Source: DATBHW01 sp035307385
GTDB lineage: Bacteria; Chloroflexota; Ktedonobacteria; Ktedonobacterales; DATBGS01
Reading direction: 5' to 3'
DNA length: 64,000 bases
Assembly (NCBI GenBank): GCA_035307385.1
Contig: DATGID010000102.1
Location: 1-64,000, forward strand
Position numbers and translations under genes: made by a program
Part shown: positions 24,530 through 32,609 of the stretch, piece after piece
Layout: each line of letters starts with the position of its first letter
Position numbering within the stretch: position 1 is the first letter of the stretch
Notes under the pieces: model-generated
The model's database searches: none
What the model was told of the DNA's origin: nothing
Seen by the model: only the letters and a program-made list of their open reading frames with translations

Positions 24530-26039
24530 AACCAAGGCGCGCAGACGCCCGACCATGCGGCGGCGCTATCGCGTGCTGGCGGTGGGCAACCGCTGGCGCG
24601 GCGAGTTTATTCGCCAATCCAGCCTCTTCGCGCTGGTGGTGCTGGGGCCGTTCCTGCTGCTGGCGCTCTTTGCGGTTGGCTTTCGCCTCAACGCCTTTCG
24701 GCCCAGCGCCATCCTGGTGGCTCCGCTGGGCGGACTCAAGCCCGCCGAAGTGCGCGCGCTGCCCTATGTGCGCAGCCTGAACGTGAACGTCGATATTCAG
24801 GCGATCACCGAAAACGAAGGGTGGGCGCTGAATCAGGTGCGTCAGGGAACGGTTGATATGGTCATCACGCTGCCAGAAAATCCGGCGCTCGACCTGACGC
24901 ACGGCCAGCGGACCGTGCTGACGATCACGGTCAATGTCGTCAATCCGCTGCTGCGCATCGCGCTGTATAACGCCATCAACCAGCAGATTGCTGGGCTGAA
25001 CGCCGAGGCGGTGACGGTCGCCATTCGCGGCGTGCAGACCAGCACCCACCAGCTTGAACCCACGCTGATTAGCCTGAACCGCGAGCTTCAAGCGCTTGAC
25101 CCGCACGGCGACCCGGCGCAGAACCGCGCCCAACTGAACGACATCATCACCCAGCTTGAATCGCTGCGTGCCACCACGCAGAAAAACGAGCAGGCCCAGA
25201 AAAATACGGCGGCAGATATTTATTACGCGGCGATTCTGGCGGCCACCGATCAGGCTATCACCGCCGCCAAAACTGCGGAACAAGACGCGGGCACGCCGGT
25301 TGGCGTTTTGGAACTGACCGCCGCGAAGCAGCGTTCCGGCCAATTGCTGGCGCTGGTGCAGGACACGAACGCCATTCCGGCCAGCACCCTGGCGATTCCC
25401 TTCGAGGCCAGCATCACCAATCTGGCCTCCAGCGCCGATGATCTGACGGCCTTTTATGGTCCGGCGGCGCTGGCGCTCTTGCTGCAACACCTGGGCGCGA
25501 CGCTGGCCGCACTCTCTATGGTGCAGGACCGCCAGCTCGGCGCGACCGAGTTTCTAGCCGTCTCGCCTGCCACGCCCGGCGAGATGCTGCTGGGGCGCTT
25601 CCTGCAATATGGCGGCGTCACGCTGGGGGTAGGCTTGCTGCTGACGCTGCTGCTGGTCTTCTTGCTGGGCATCCCGTTCATTGGCTCGGCCATCTGGTTC
25701 GGCGTGGTGCTGGTGCTGCTGGTCTGGGCCTCGGTGGCGCTGGGCTTTTGCCTCTCGCTCATCACGCGCTCGGATGCCCAGGCGGTGCAGGCCATCATGC
25801 TGCTGCTGGTGGGGGCGATCTTCTTCAGCGGCTTCATCGGGCCGCTGCGGGCGCTGGCTCCGCCTGCGCGCCAGTTGGCCTATGTCTTTCCGCTGACCTA
25901 TGGCATCGACGCGCTCGACAAGGTGATGCTGCTGGGCGCAGCGCCCGGTTGGGATAATCTGCTGGGCCTGTTGGTGCTGGCGCTGGCGCTGACCGTGCTG
26001 GCAGCCTGGCTCTTCAGGCGGGAGTTGCGCTCAAAATAA
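24504..26039 (+). CDS. ABC-2 type permease with large extracytoplasmic domain
   Basis: 511 residues from the ATG at 24504 (GAGGAGA just upstream). One TM helix (LFALVVLGPFLLLALFAVG) is followed by an external domain of ~290 residues, partly coiled (QLNDIITQLESLRATTQKNEQ). Five more helices follow in the C-terminal ~190 residues, including the ABC-2 family segment FLAVSPATPGEMLLGRFLQYGGV and a final PLTYGIDALDKVML. This one-plus-five arrangement matches the ABC2_membrane_3 (YhgE/NatB-like) class. It forms the transport channel with the preceding ATPase, and both chains together would make a homodimeric exporter. Substrate unknown. The operon ends in a very AT-rich stretch that holds the next promoter. 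Confidence 0.85.
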   Translation: MPKTKELPETKARRRPTMRRRYRVLAVGNRWRGEFIRQSSLFALVVLGPFLLLALFAVGFRLNAFRPSAILVAPLGGLKPAEVRALPYVRSLNVNVDIQAITENEGWALNQVRQGTVDMVITLPENPALDLTHGQRTVLTITVNVVNPLLRIALYNAINQQIAGLNAEAVTVAIRGVQTSTHQLEPTLISLNRELQALDPHGDPAQNRAQLNDIITQLESLRATTQKNEQAQKNTAADIYYAAILAATDQAITAAKTAEQDAGTPVGVLELTAAKQRSGQLLALVQDTNAIPASTLAIPFEASITNLASSADDLTAFYGPAALALLLQHLGATLAALSMVQDRQLGATEFLAVSPATPGEMLLGRFLQYGGVTLGVGLLLTLLLVFLLGIPFIGSAIWFGVVLVLLVWASVALGFCLSLITRSDAQAVQAIMLLLVGAIFFSGFIGPLRALAPPARQLAYVFPLTYGIDALDKVMLLGAAPGWDNLLGLLVLALALTVLAAWLFRRELRSK

Positions 26040-26071
26040 AAACATCTATATCAATAATTTTAATGTAATCA

Positions 26072-26100
26072 TTGACTTTATTAAAATAATCTGTTATAAA
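26072..26100 (+). promoter_or_regulatory. Strong promoter of the MFS transporter gene
   Basis: TTGACT (26072-26077) and TATAAA (26095-26100) are exactly 17 bp apart in an AT-rich island (26040-26110) that stands out from the GC-rich surroundings. Transcription would start near 26107, about 70 bp before the ATG. Confidence 0.6.
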
Positions 26101-26179
26101 CAATAAAGCCAATGCTTGCAAGCGCGGCGCTCTCATCTTTTGCCTGCATCACCAGCGTTCTGGTCTGCGGAGGATAGCT

Positions 26180-27589
26180 ATGGACACCGCGACGGCGACT
26201 GGGCCAGAGACTGCGCCCGCGCACAAAACTAGTTTTCTCATCAATCGCAACTTTGCCCTGCTTTGGAGTGGGCAGGCCGTTTCGCAGCTAGGCGATTTCG
26301 CCTTTTATACAACGCTTACCCTCTGGGTTGGGGCAATCATTGGGCGCGGCCAGTCCTGGGCGCCTTTGGCGGTCAGCGGCTCGATGATGGCGCTGCTCAT
26401 CCCTATTGTGGTCATTGGGCCGCTTGCCGGAGTTTTCGTTGATCGCTGGGACAAGCGCCGCACCATGATTACGATGGATATGCTGCGTGCCACGCTGATC
26501 GCGCTGCTCCTGGTGGTCAGCGTCGTGCCGCTGCCATTCGGTCCTGGTGGCAGACTGCCCATCGCCTGGCAGCTTGGCGCGATCTACGCGGTGGTCTTTC
26601 TGACCAGCGCCTGCGCCCAGTTCTTTAACCCCTCGCAGATGGCGCTCATCGGCGATATCGTGGACGAGCGCGTGCGGGCGCGGGCCAGCGGCATGTCCCA
26701 GATGACATTTGCCTTTGCCATTCTGGTTGCGCCACCGCTGGCGGCTCCGGTCCTGTTTGCTTTTGGCGTGCAGTGGGCGCTGCTGCTGGACGCGCTTTCG
26801 TTTGTGGTCTCGTTTCTCTCGATTCTGGCGATGCGCGTCCCTCGCCAGGCCGAAAGCCAGGCAGCAACGCCGAGGCAGCCTTTTCTGCGCGAGTTTGCCG
26901 AGGGCCTGCGCTTCTTCGGGCGCAGCCGCGTGCTGATGACTATCCTGCTGGCGGGCGTTGTCGCGCTGCTGGGGGCTGGCGCGCTCAACGCGCTCGACCT
27001 CTTTTTTGTGACTCAGAACCTGCACACGTCGGCCAGTTTCTATGGCTTCCTGGGCGCGGCGAGTGGAGCGGGCGGACTGCTGGGCGCGGTGCTTGGTGGC
27101 CTCTTTGCGCAGCGCATTGGCGTTGCCCGCATGTTGTGGCTGGCCCTCATCGCGCTGGGGATGAGTATCGTCGTCTATGCCCGGCTGACGAGTTTTGCCC
27201 CGGCGCTGGTGGTCAACCTGCTCGTCGGGTTCTCTAATGGCCCCGTCAATGTGGCCGTCGATCCGCTGATTCTGCACGTGACCAAACGCGAGTTCGTTGG
27301 CCGCGTGATGGCTGTGCTGCTGCCAGCGATCAACCTGGCCTCCATTGTCTCGATGGCGCTGGCGGGCCTGCTGGCGAGCACGCTGCTGCATGGCTTTCAT
27401 GCCACGCTGCTGGGCATCACCTTCGGCCCCATCGACACCATCTTTGTCGGCTCAGGGATACTGGTCATTCTGGGCGGCCTTTATGCCATGCTGAATCTGC
27501 GCGGCGTCCATCTGGCCGGAGAACGCGGCTACATCGAGCCACCCGCAGAAGTGGCAGCAGAACCAGAAGCGGTGGCTGTCAGCGAATAG
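26180..27589 (+). CDS. MFS transporter, macrolide/enterobactin-exporter type (12 TM)
   Basis: 469 residues; GGAGG lies seven bases before the ATG. After a hydrophilic ~20 residues the protein has the MFS_3 opening FALLWSGQAVSQLGDFAFYTTLTLWV. The loop 2-3 signature is present as PLAGVFVDRWDKRRTMITMD, followed by alternating helices to residue ~450 and an acidic tail. This is the EntS/MefA-like branch, which exports siderophores, macrolides and related compounds by proton antiport. There is no adjacent regulator. The stop codon's last base is part of the 42-bp palindrome that separates it from the convergent dienelactone hydrolase gene. Confidence 0.85.
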   Translation: MDTATATGPETAPAHKTSFLINRNFALLWSGQAVSQLGDFAFYTTLTLWVGAIIGRGQSWAPLAVSGSMMALLIPIVVIGPLAGVFVDRWDKRRTMITMDMLRATLIALLLVVSVVPLPFGPGGRLPIAWQLGAIYAVVFLTSACAQFFNPSQMALIGDIVDERVRARASGMSQMTFAFAILVAPPLAAPVLFAFGVQWALLLDALSFVVSFLSILAMRVPRQAESQAATPRQPFLREFAEGLRFFGRSRVLMTILLAGVVALLGAGALNALDLFFVTQNLHTSASFYGFLGAASGAGGLLGAVLGGLFAQRIGVARMLWLALIALGMSIVVYARLTSFAPALVVNLLVGFSNGPVNVAVDPLILHVTKREFVGRVMAVLLPAINLASIVSMALAGLLASTLLHGFHATLLGITFGPIDTIFVGSGILVILGGLYAMLNLRGVHLAGERGYIEPPAEVAAEPEAVAVSE

Positions 27590-27630
27590 GAGGCGCGGCC
27601 CAGGCGAGTACTCGCCTGGGCCGCGCCTCC
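27589..27630. terminator. 42-bp perfect palindrome between convergent genes (putative bidirectional terminator)
   Basis: A loopless, mismatch-free palindrome with 21-bp arms centred at GAGT|ACTC. The outer arm is GGAGGCGCGGCCCAGGC. It starts on the last base of the MFS stop codon and ends 10 bp before the hydrolase stop. Design and placement are the same as those of the 60-bp palindrome at 510-569. Confidence 0.7.
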
Positions 27631-27639
27631 GCGCCTTTG

Positions 27640-28368
27640 CTATGCCTCGGCGCTTTTGGGCTGGGAAGCCGTGCCGCTGATGCGCTCCCCAAAGAAGGCC
27701 AGGATGCGCTGCCAGGCGTCCGCCGAGGCAGCGGCGTCATAAGCTCGCCCCTGATCGTTGAAGAACGAGTGCCGCGCGCCCGGATAGACTTTGATGTCGT
27801 GGGGAACATGGTACTGCTCCAGCGCGGCATCCAGCTTGCGGCCATGACCGGCGCTGAAGTCGTTCCCTGGATACGAACCGACGACCGGGCACAGGCGCGC
27901 CACCGCCGCGAGCGGGCGTGGATTGACGCCGTAGAAGGGCGCGATGGCCTTCAGGCGCTCGTCGGTGCAGGCCCAGGCAATGGCATACGCGCCGCCCATG
28001 CAAAAGCCAATCGCGCCAATCCGCTCGCTGTCAACCTCCGGCTGCTCGCCAAGATAGTCCAGCGCGGCCTTCAACTCATTCAGGCCGCCGTTCTTCAGCG
28101 GGGTAACGAGCATCCCATACATGAGGCGCGACATACACGCGGCGCGGTTGTGTCCCGCAAAAAGATCGACGGCCAGCGCGGCGTACCCCTCCCGCGCAAA
28201 GCGGCGCGCGATGTCTTTGATGTTCTCGTTCAGGCCATAGGCTTCGTGAATCACGACCACGCCTGGGAACGGCCCGGCTCCGTCCGGGCGCGCATAATAG
28301 GCGCTGCGCATCGTCTCCCTAAAGGGGAACAAGATCATCTGATCTTGAATGGGCGCTGCTGTACTCAT
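27640..28368 (-). CDS. Dienelactone hydrolase family protein
   Basis: 242 residues, the usual size. The catalytic triad is visible: Cys123 in GAIGFCMGG, Asp170 in YPGNDF and His200 in PGARHSFF, with the VVVIHEAYGLN oxyanion-hole strand before them. The Cys nucleophile and His-Ser-Phe-Phe loop distinguish dienelactone hydrolases from serine esterases. Classic members open dienelactones in chloroaromatic degradation, but many homologues are general carboxyl-ester hydrolases. ATG at 28368 follows AAGGA at nine bases. It lies 12 bp from the start region of nothing else but the downstream end of the MFS pump gene, and is probably the last gene transcribed after the MarR-MFS pair. Confidence 0.85.
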   Translation of the reverse strand: MSTAAPIQDQMILFPFRETMRSAYYARPDGAGPFPGVVVIHEAYGLNENIKDIARRFAREGYAALAVDLFAGHNRAACMSRLMYGMLVTPLKNGGLNELKAALDYLGEQPEVDSERIGAIGFCMGGAYAIAWACTDERLKAIAPFYGVNPRPLAAVARLCPVVGSYPGNDFSAGHGRKLDAALEQYHVPHDIKVYPGARHSFFNDQGRAYDAAASADAWQRILAFFGERISGTASQPKSAEA

Positions 28369-28380
28369 CTTACTTCATCC

Positions 28381-30072
28381 TTACAGGGCGAAATCGGCTG
28401 AGACTGGCTCGGCCTCTGTCTGCGGCGCTGGCTTGCCGTCGCCGGACGCTTTGTTGCTCTTGCGCAGCGGAATCTCGCGTAGGAAGAGCGTCAGCACAAA
28501 GCACAGCGCCATCATGCCCGCGCCGATCAGGAACAGATCGGTAATCGATGACGAAAAGCTGGTCCTGACGGCGAGCGCAAGCTGCTGCAAGAGCAGCGGC
28601 GTTTGCTGGCCGAAATGCGCGGCAATCTGCTGGACGTTGATGCTGCTGCCGCTGCCGCTGGCGCTCTGCCCCACGTTCGACAACTGGCTAGCCGAGACAT
28701 ACGGCTTCAGCGCTGCTGGGATATTCGCTTGCAGGTTACTGGTAAAGGAGTTGGTGAGCACCGCGCCCAGCGCCGTCAGCCCGATGGTGGACCCCATCGA
28801 ACGGAAGAAGGTCAGCGTCGAGGTCACCTCGCCGATGCGCTGGATGGGGAAGGCGTTTTGCACCACGATGGTGAACAGGCTGATCATCACGCCAATGCCC
28901 AGGCCGGTGACGACCATATTGCGATACAGTTCGCCATCAGTGGTATGGATGTCCATCTGCCAGAGCAGCACCATGCCCACGATAGCCACGGCGAAGCCGA
29001 CGAGCGCCAGCACCTTATAGCGCCCGGTGCGCGAGAGCAACTGGCCGCCCACAATGCTGCTGAACATGAAGCCCAGCATCATCGGCGTCAGCACCACGCC
29101 CGAGTTGGTGGCTGTTTCGCCCAGCACATCTTGCACGAAGTAGGGCAGGAAGGCAATCGCGCCAAACATGGCCGCGCTCAGCAGGAATGTGGTCACCGTC
29201 GAGATCGTAAAGATGCTGCTCTTGAAGAGGCGTGGGCTGATGATCGGCTCGGCGGCGCGCAGTTCAATGATGATGAACGCCACCAGCATCACCGCCGCAA
29301 AGGCGAAGAGCGCGATGATCTGCCAGGAATCCCAGGCCAGTTCATTGCCACCAAAGGAAACGGCAAGCAAGAGCGGCACCGCCCAGAGCACCAGGGCCAC
29401 CGAACCCAGGTAGTCGATCTTGTGCTTGCGATAGCTGAAACGGCCAGGGATGGTCAGTCCAGCGGCCACCAGAGCCACCGCGCCCACCGGCATATTGACA
29501 TAGAAGACCCAGCGCCACGTCCAGTGATCGGTGATGGCCCCGCCCAGCAGCGGGCCAAGGATGGTCGCCAGGCCAAAGACGGCGATGAAGATGCCCTGCC
29601 ACTTGCCGCGCTCGGAGGGCGGGAAGATGTCGCCGATGATCGCCTGGGCAATCGGCATGAGCGCGCCCGCGCCCAACCCCTGGATGCCGCGATAGATAAT
29701 CAACTGGGTCATGTTCTGGCTGGTGCCCGAAAGCGCCGAGCCAATCAAGAAGATGACCATGCCGCCCATAAAGAAGATGCGGCGTCCGTAGATGTCCGAC
29801 AGCTTGCCATAGATAGGCACGCCCACCGTCGAAGCCAGCAGATACGACGTATAGACCCAGGTGATGTTCGTGCCGCCCAACTGGGCGACCACTTTAGGCA
29901 TGGCCGTGCCGACGACGGTCTGGTCGAGCGCCGCCAGCAGCATGCCCAGGATCAGGCCGGTCAGAATGGGAACAAGCTGCCGCAAGCTCAGTTGGATGCC
30001 GGAATTGTCGGCAGCGCTCGCTGGGGCAGCCTCGCCCGCTGCGGTGGCATCAAGTGAAACGTCCTGTGCCAT
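28381..30072 (-). CDS. MFS multidrug transporter, DHA2 (EmrB/QacA) family, 14 TM
   Basis: 563 residues. The DHA2 motif C-like opening LTGLILGMLLAALDQTVVGTAMPKVV is present, then YLLASTVGVPIYGKLSDIYGRR (motif A) and 14 hydrophobic helices. Helix 5 carries GPLLGGAITDH..WRWVFYVNMPVG, the family's GPLLGG/NxP signature. Long extracytoplasmic loop before the last helix (around SNLQANIPAALKPYVSA) and a hydrophilic tail follow. Members export drugs, dyes or fatty acids by proton antiport. The MarR repressor gene lies 110 bp upstream in the same direction, and a dyad in the gap suggests a second MarR site. Start ATG has GAGGAG ten bases upstream. Confidence 0.9.
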   Translation of the reverse strand: MAQDVSLDATAAGEAAPASAADNSGIQLSLRQLVPILTGLILGMLLAALDQTVVGTAMPKVVAQLGGTNITWVYTSYLLASTVGVPIYGKLSDIYGRRIFFMGGMVIFLIGSALSGTSQNMTQLIIYRGIQGLGAGALMPIAQAIIGDIFPPSERGKWQGIFIAVFGLATILGPLLGGAITDHWTWRWVFYVNMPVGAVALVAAGLTIPGRFSYRKHKIDYLGSVALVLWAVPLLLAVSFGGNELAWDSWQIIALFAFAAVMLVAFIIIELRAAEPIISPRLFKSSIFTISTVTTFLLSAAMFGAIAFLPYFVQDVLGETATNSGVVLTPMMLGFMFSSIVGGQLLSRTGRYKVLALVGFAVAIVGMVLLWQMDIHTTDGELYRNMVVTGLGIGVMISLFTIVVQNAFPIQRIGEVTSTLTFFRSMGSTIGLTALGAVLTNSFTSNLQANIPAALKPYVSASQLSNVGQSASGSGSSINVQQIAAHFGQQTPLLLQQLALAVRTSFSSSITDLFLIGAGMMALCFVLTLFLREIPLRKSNKASGDGKPAPQTEAEPVSADFAL

Positions 30073-30099
30073 GTGTTCTGATGCTCCTCTTCGCTCTTT

Positions 30100-30123
30100 C
30101 TCGATATAACAAGATGTATCGAG
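30100..30123. promoter_or_regulatory. Inverted repeat between MarR and MFS genes
   Basis: CTCGATA (30100-30106) and TATCGAG (30117-30123) form perfect 7-bp arms with a 10-bp spacer, about 30 bp upstream of the MFS start. A related ATATAAC motif is repeated beside it. Possible operator for the MarR protein or for an internal promoter. Confidence 0.4.
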
Positions 30124-30181
30124 ATATAACGGATTAAGAAAGATTTGTCAAGGTTTTGTCAAACGTCTGCAAAAGCGGTGA

Positions 30182-30706
30182 TTACGGCGCGGTCTGAGTG
30201 GGCTGCACTGGCGGGCATTCCTCGGGTGTTTGCGCGCTGTCGCGTTCCACAATGGCCGCCAGCGCTTGCGTGCCGCGCGTCAAAGCCGCCAGGTCGTCGG
30301 GGTCCATGGCTTCCAACCATTGGGCCATACGCTCTGACGGCCCTTCCTGGCGCAGCTTCGCCATCATCTCGCTGCCCGCCTGAGTGGGCGCAACCATCGT
30401 GCGCCGTCGATCTTCCACATCTTCGGTGCGTTCCACCAACCCACGCTGCACCAACTGATCGACCAGCGTGCTGGCGGTGGGTTTGCTTACTTCCAGCGTT
30501 TCGGCCAGTGTGCTGACGTTCACGGCTTGCTTTGCGGCCACCACCGCCAGCGTCCTCAACTGGCCCATGGTGAGGTCCAGATGAATCCAGTGCGGCATGG
30601 TCATGCGAAACAATTCGCGGAAGATCACTTTTTGCGCGGCAAACATCTCGCGAAATGGCTCCAGGCGCGCGGGAAAATCATCTACACGCGGGGACAAATC
30701 GTCCAT
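30182..30706 (-). CDS. MarR-family transcriptional regulator
   Basis: 174 residues with an AAGGAGGA ribosome-binding site eight bases before the ATG. The winged helix is typical: LTMGQLRTLAVVA, NVSTLAETLEVSKPTASTLVDQLVQRGLVERTEDVEDRRRTMVAPTQAG. The DxRR wing motif appears as DVEDRRRT. MarR proteins repress efflux pumps until a phenolic or drug ligand binds. The next gene in the same direction is a DHA2 efflux pump, so the pair forms a standard self-regulated multidrug-resistance unit. The C-terminal ~20 residues (PEECPPVQPTQTAP) are an extension beyond the family core. Confidence 0.9.
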   Translation of the reverse strand: MDDLSPRVDDFPARLEPFREMFAAQKVIFRELFRMTMPHWIHLDLTMGQLRTLAVVAAKQAVNVSTLAETLEVSKPTASTLVDQLVQRGLVERTEDVEDRRRTMVAPTQAGSEMMAKLRQEGPSERMAQWLEAMDPDDLAALTRGTQALAAIVERDSAQTPEECPPVQPTQTAP

Positions 30707-30735
30707 AGCACTTCCTCCTTTCTAGCTCTTGATTT

Positions 30736-30768
30736 ATTATACCATAATAGTTTTGATTTTGCAAACTA
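30736..30768 (-). promoter_or_regulatory. Promoter and overlapping operator of the MarR-MFS operon
   Basis: On the minus strand TTGCAA (30759-30764) and a perfect TATAAT (30736-30741) are 17 bp apart. The inverted repeat TAGTTT (30748-30753) / AAACTA (30763-30768) covers the -35 element and spacer, which would let the MarR dimer block RNA polymerase. Confidence 0.65.
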
Positions 30769-30846
30769 ATATGAGGAGCAAAATAATGTATGAAAATAAA
30801 ATAGTATTCCTGGGCAGAACGGTTTGGCTATTAAAAGCCGCAGCAG

Positions 30847-31899
30847 TCACACCTCAAGCCAGCAGTAGTCGTTGGGAGGGTTCGGGCTGAGCAGCGAAAA
30901 GGGCACTTCCGGCTGGCGCGAGCGCCGCAGGTAGCCCGTGGCTGCCCGATTGCGCGCGTAGAATCGCCCGGCGACTCGCCGCGCGCTGCGCCAGGAGCGA
31001 TAGCGCACATGCGGTTCTTCGCGCAGGGGCAGCGCGAGATAGTGGAAGCCATGCGCGGCCAGCCAGCCGTAATCTTCCGGGCGCGGCCAGATGACGATGA
31101 TGTTGCCGCCGCGCCTGGTCACGCGCTTGAGTTCGGCCAGCCCGGCCTCGCCGCCCTGGTCTGGCTCGGCAGTGAAGGCCGAACAGGCCAGCGCGGTATC
31201 AACGCTCTGGTCGGCCAGCGGCAGGGCATCGAAGCGCCCGCGCAGCGTCGTAATCTGCTGCGCGCCATACCGCGCCAGCTTACTTTCCAGCAGGCGCAGC
31301 AGCCCCGGCGATGGCTCGACGGCATAGACGTGCCGCGCGCCCTGGCGCAAACATTCCAGGGTAGCGCGCCCGCTGCCAGCCCCCGCGTCCAGAATGATCT
31401 TGCCGCAGAGGTCGGGGCGCAGCCGCCGAAACAGATCGGGGTGCAGCCGCTCGCCTTCGATCAGTTCTTCGTAGAGGTCGGGCGTTTTCCAATAGGTCAG
31501 TTCCCAGAAGAGATGATCGAGCATCTGCCTGCGCGTCGCCTCCACGTCCTGCGCTGGGGCGGGCTGCTGACGCAGCGCCCGAAAGCGCGCCCGCTGCCGA
31601 CGGGGCAGGACGCGCGTCACGCGCTCCATCAGCGGCGCGGGCGCGTCGTGCAGCCCTAACGCCAGCACATCCAACTCCAGGCCGTGCGTGCCGCTGGTGA
31701 TCAGATCGCGCAGCGTCTCGTCGTCGAAGATCAGCAGATCATCCAGCGTGAACGGATTGTCGAACGATGGCTCCTCGGCAGGTGTCTGCTGCGATGTCAC
31801 CGCCTCGACCAACGCTTCGATGGCTTCCGGCTGCGGATGAGGATAATAATTCTGAAGCTTGGTTTCCAGCCAGCTTTCGGCGTTCCCGTTTGCGATCAT
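30847..31899 (-). CDS. Class I methyltransferase with N-terminal FliG-C-like domain
   Basis: 350 residues in two parts. Residues ~45-135 read DDLLIFDDETLRDLIT, then DVLALGLHDAPAPLMERVT, RVLPRRQRARF and a helix ending EATRRQMLDHL. Spacing and residues follow the C-terminal domain of the flagellar switch protein FliG (compare its LALALKGAxExxxEKxLxNMSxRAA pattern). Residues ~165-300 are a methyltransferase core with IILDAGAGSGRATLE, VYAVEPSPGLL, and a late RRGGNIIVIWPRP strand. A basic C-terminal ~60 residues follow. There is no flagellar gene in the window, so the FliG-like part is probably a protein-interaction module. Substrate unknown. It is preceded by a ~220-bp gap and divergent from the lipoprotein gene. 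Confidence 0.6.
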   Translation of the reverse strand: MIANGNAESWLETKLQNYYPHPQPEAIEALVEAVTSQQTPAEEPSFDNPFTLDDLLIFDDETLRDLITSGTHGLELDVLALGLHDAPAPLMERVTRVLPRRQRARFRALRQQPAPAQDVEATRRQMLDHLFWELTYWKTPDLYEELIEGERLHPDLFRRLRPDLCGKIILDAGAGSGRATLECLRQGARHVYAVEPSPGLLRLLESKLARYGAQQITTLRGRFDALPLADQSVDTALACSAFTAEPDQGGEAGLAELKRVTRRGGNIIVIWPRPEDYGWLAAHGFHYLALPLREEPHVRYRSWRSARRVAGRFYARNRAATGYLRRSRQPEVPFSLLSPNPPNDYCWLEV

Positions 31900-32117
31900 A
31901 CTGCGCCCCTTGCTGGCGCGTGCGTGTTTTTCCCCTTGCTATCTATCCAGACACCCTGCATAAAGCATGCCGGGCAGCCAGACAGGCAGCGGACCGCGCG
32001 GCTGGGGAAGGGAACTTCTCCGCCGCGCGCAGCGTCATTGCACACAGAAAGGCGTTCTCATGTCTGGAAGATACACACTCTGCCCTGGCACATTGGGCGA
32101 TATAAGAGGGAGATAGT

Positions 32118-32609
32118 ATGTATATCGCGCGTCTCGCAGCGTTCAAGCGCTGGCTCATCGCTGGCAGCCTGGCCCTGGTCGTGCTGGTCTCTCTTGCTGC
32201 CTGTCAGCCTGGCGGCGCGTCGAACAGTGGCGCGGCTGGCGTCACGGCCAGCGCTTCATCCGGGCGCAATCACGTGCCCCCAGGCACGCGCCCGCAGTTT
32301 GCGCGGGTCACCTTCACCGCTGCCACGTCCTACGATCAGGCCCGCGCCCTGCTGACATCGATTGGGCAAACGCCGTATCCCTGGGCCTGTTCAGACCTCT
32401 ATTTCGGCACACCGTGGCCGCAAATCCGGCAGCAGGGCGCTGCGCCTTTGACCACCCCGCCGCCTTCCGCCGAGCAGGATACCCCCGCCGCCTTTGCCGC
32501 CTCGCATCAATTCTTGCTGCCCGACCCCACGCAGCAGCAAATAAGCCAGCTAGCCGCCTCAAATCTGGTGAGCGCTATTGATGCGGCAAGGTTGCCAGCG
32601 TGTCTGTGA
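32118..32609 (+). CDS. Small lipoprotein of unknown function
   Basis: 163 residues; GAGGGAG lies before the ATG. The N-terminus is a lipoprotein signal peptide: basic start, hydrophobic LIAGSLALVVLVSL, then lipobox VSLAAC with the lipidated Cys at residue ~29. A Gly/Ser-rich stretch follows (GGASNSGAAG), as is usual for a tether. The mature part (~110 residues) contains YDQARALLTSIGQTPYPWAC, which may form one domain with a Cys-rich pair (WAC ... PACL), but no family was recognised. Proteins with a YDxAxxLLxxxGxxPYPW pattern occur as secreted proteins, but no function is known. The last 35 bp overlap the convergent hydrolase gene. Confidence 0.65.
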   Translation: MYIARLAAFKRWLIAGSLALVVLVSLAACQPGGASNSGAAGVTASASSGRNHVPPGTRPQFARVTFTAATSYDQARALLTSIGQTPYPWACSDLYFGTPWPQIRQQGAAPLTTPPPSAEQDTPAAFAASHQFLLPDPTQQQISQLAASNLVSAIDAARLPACL

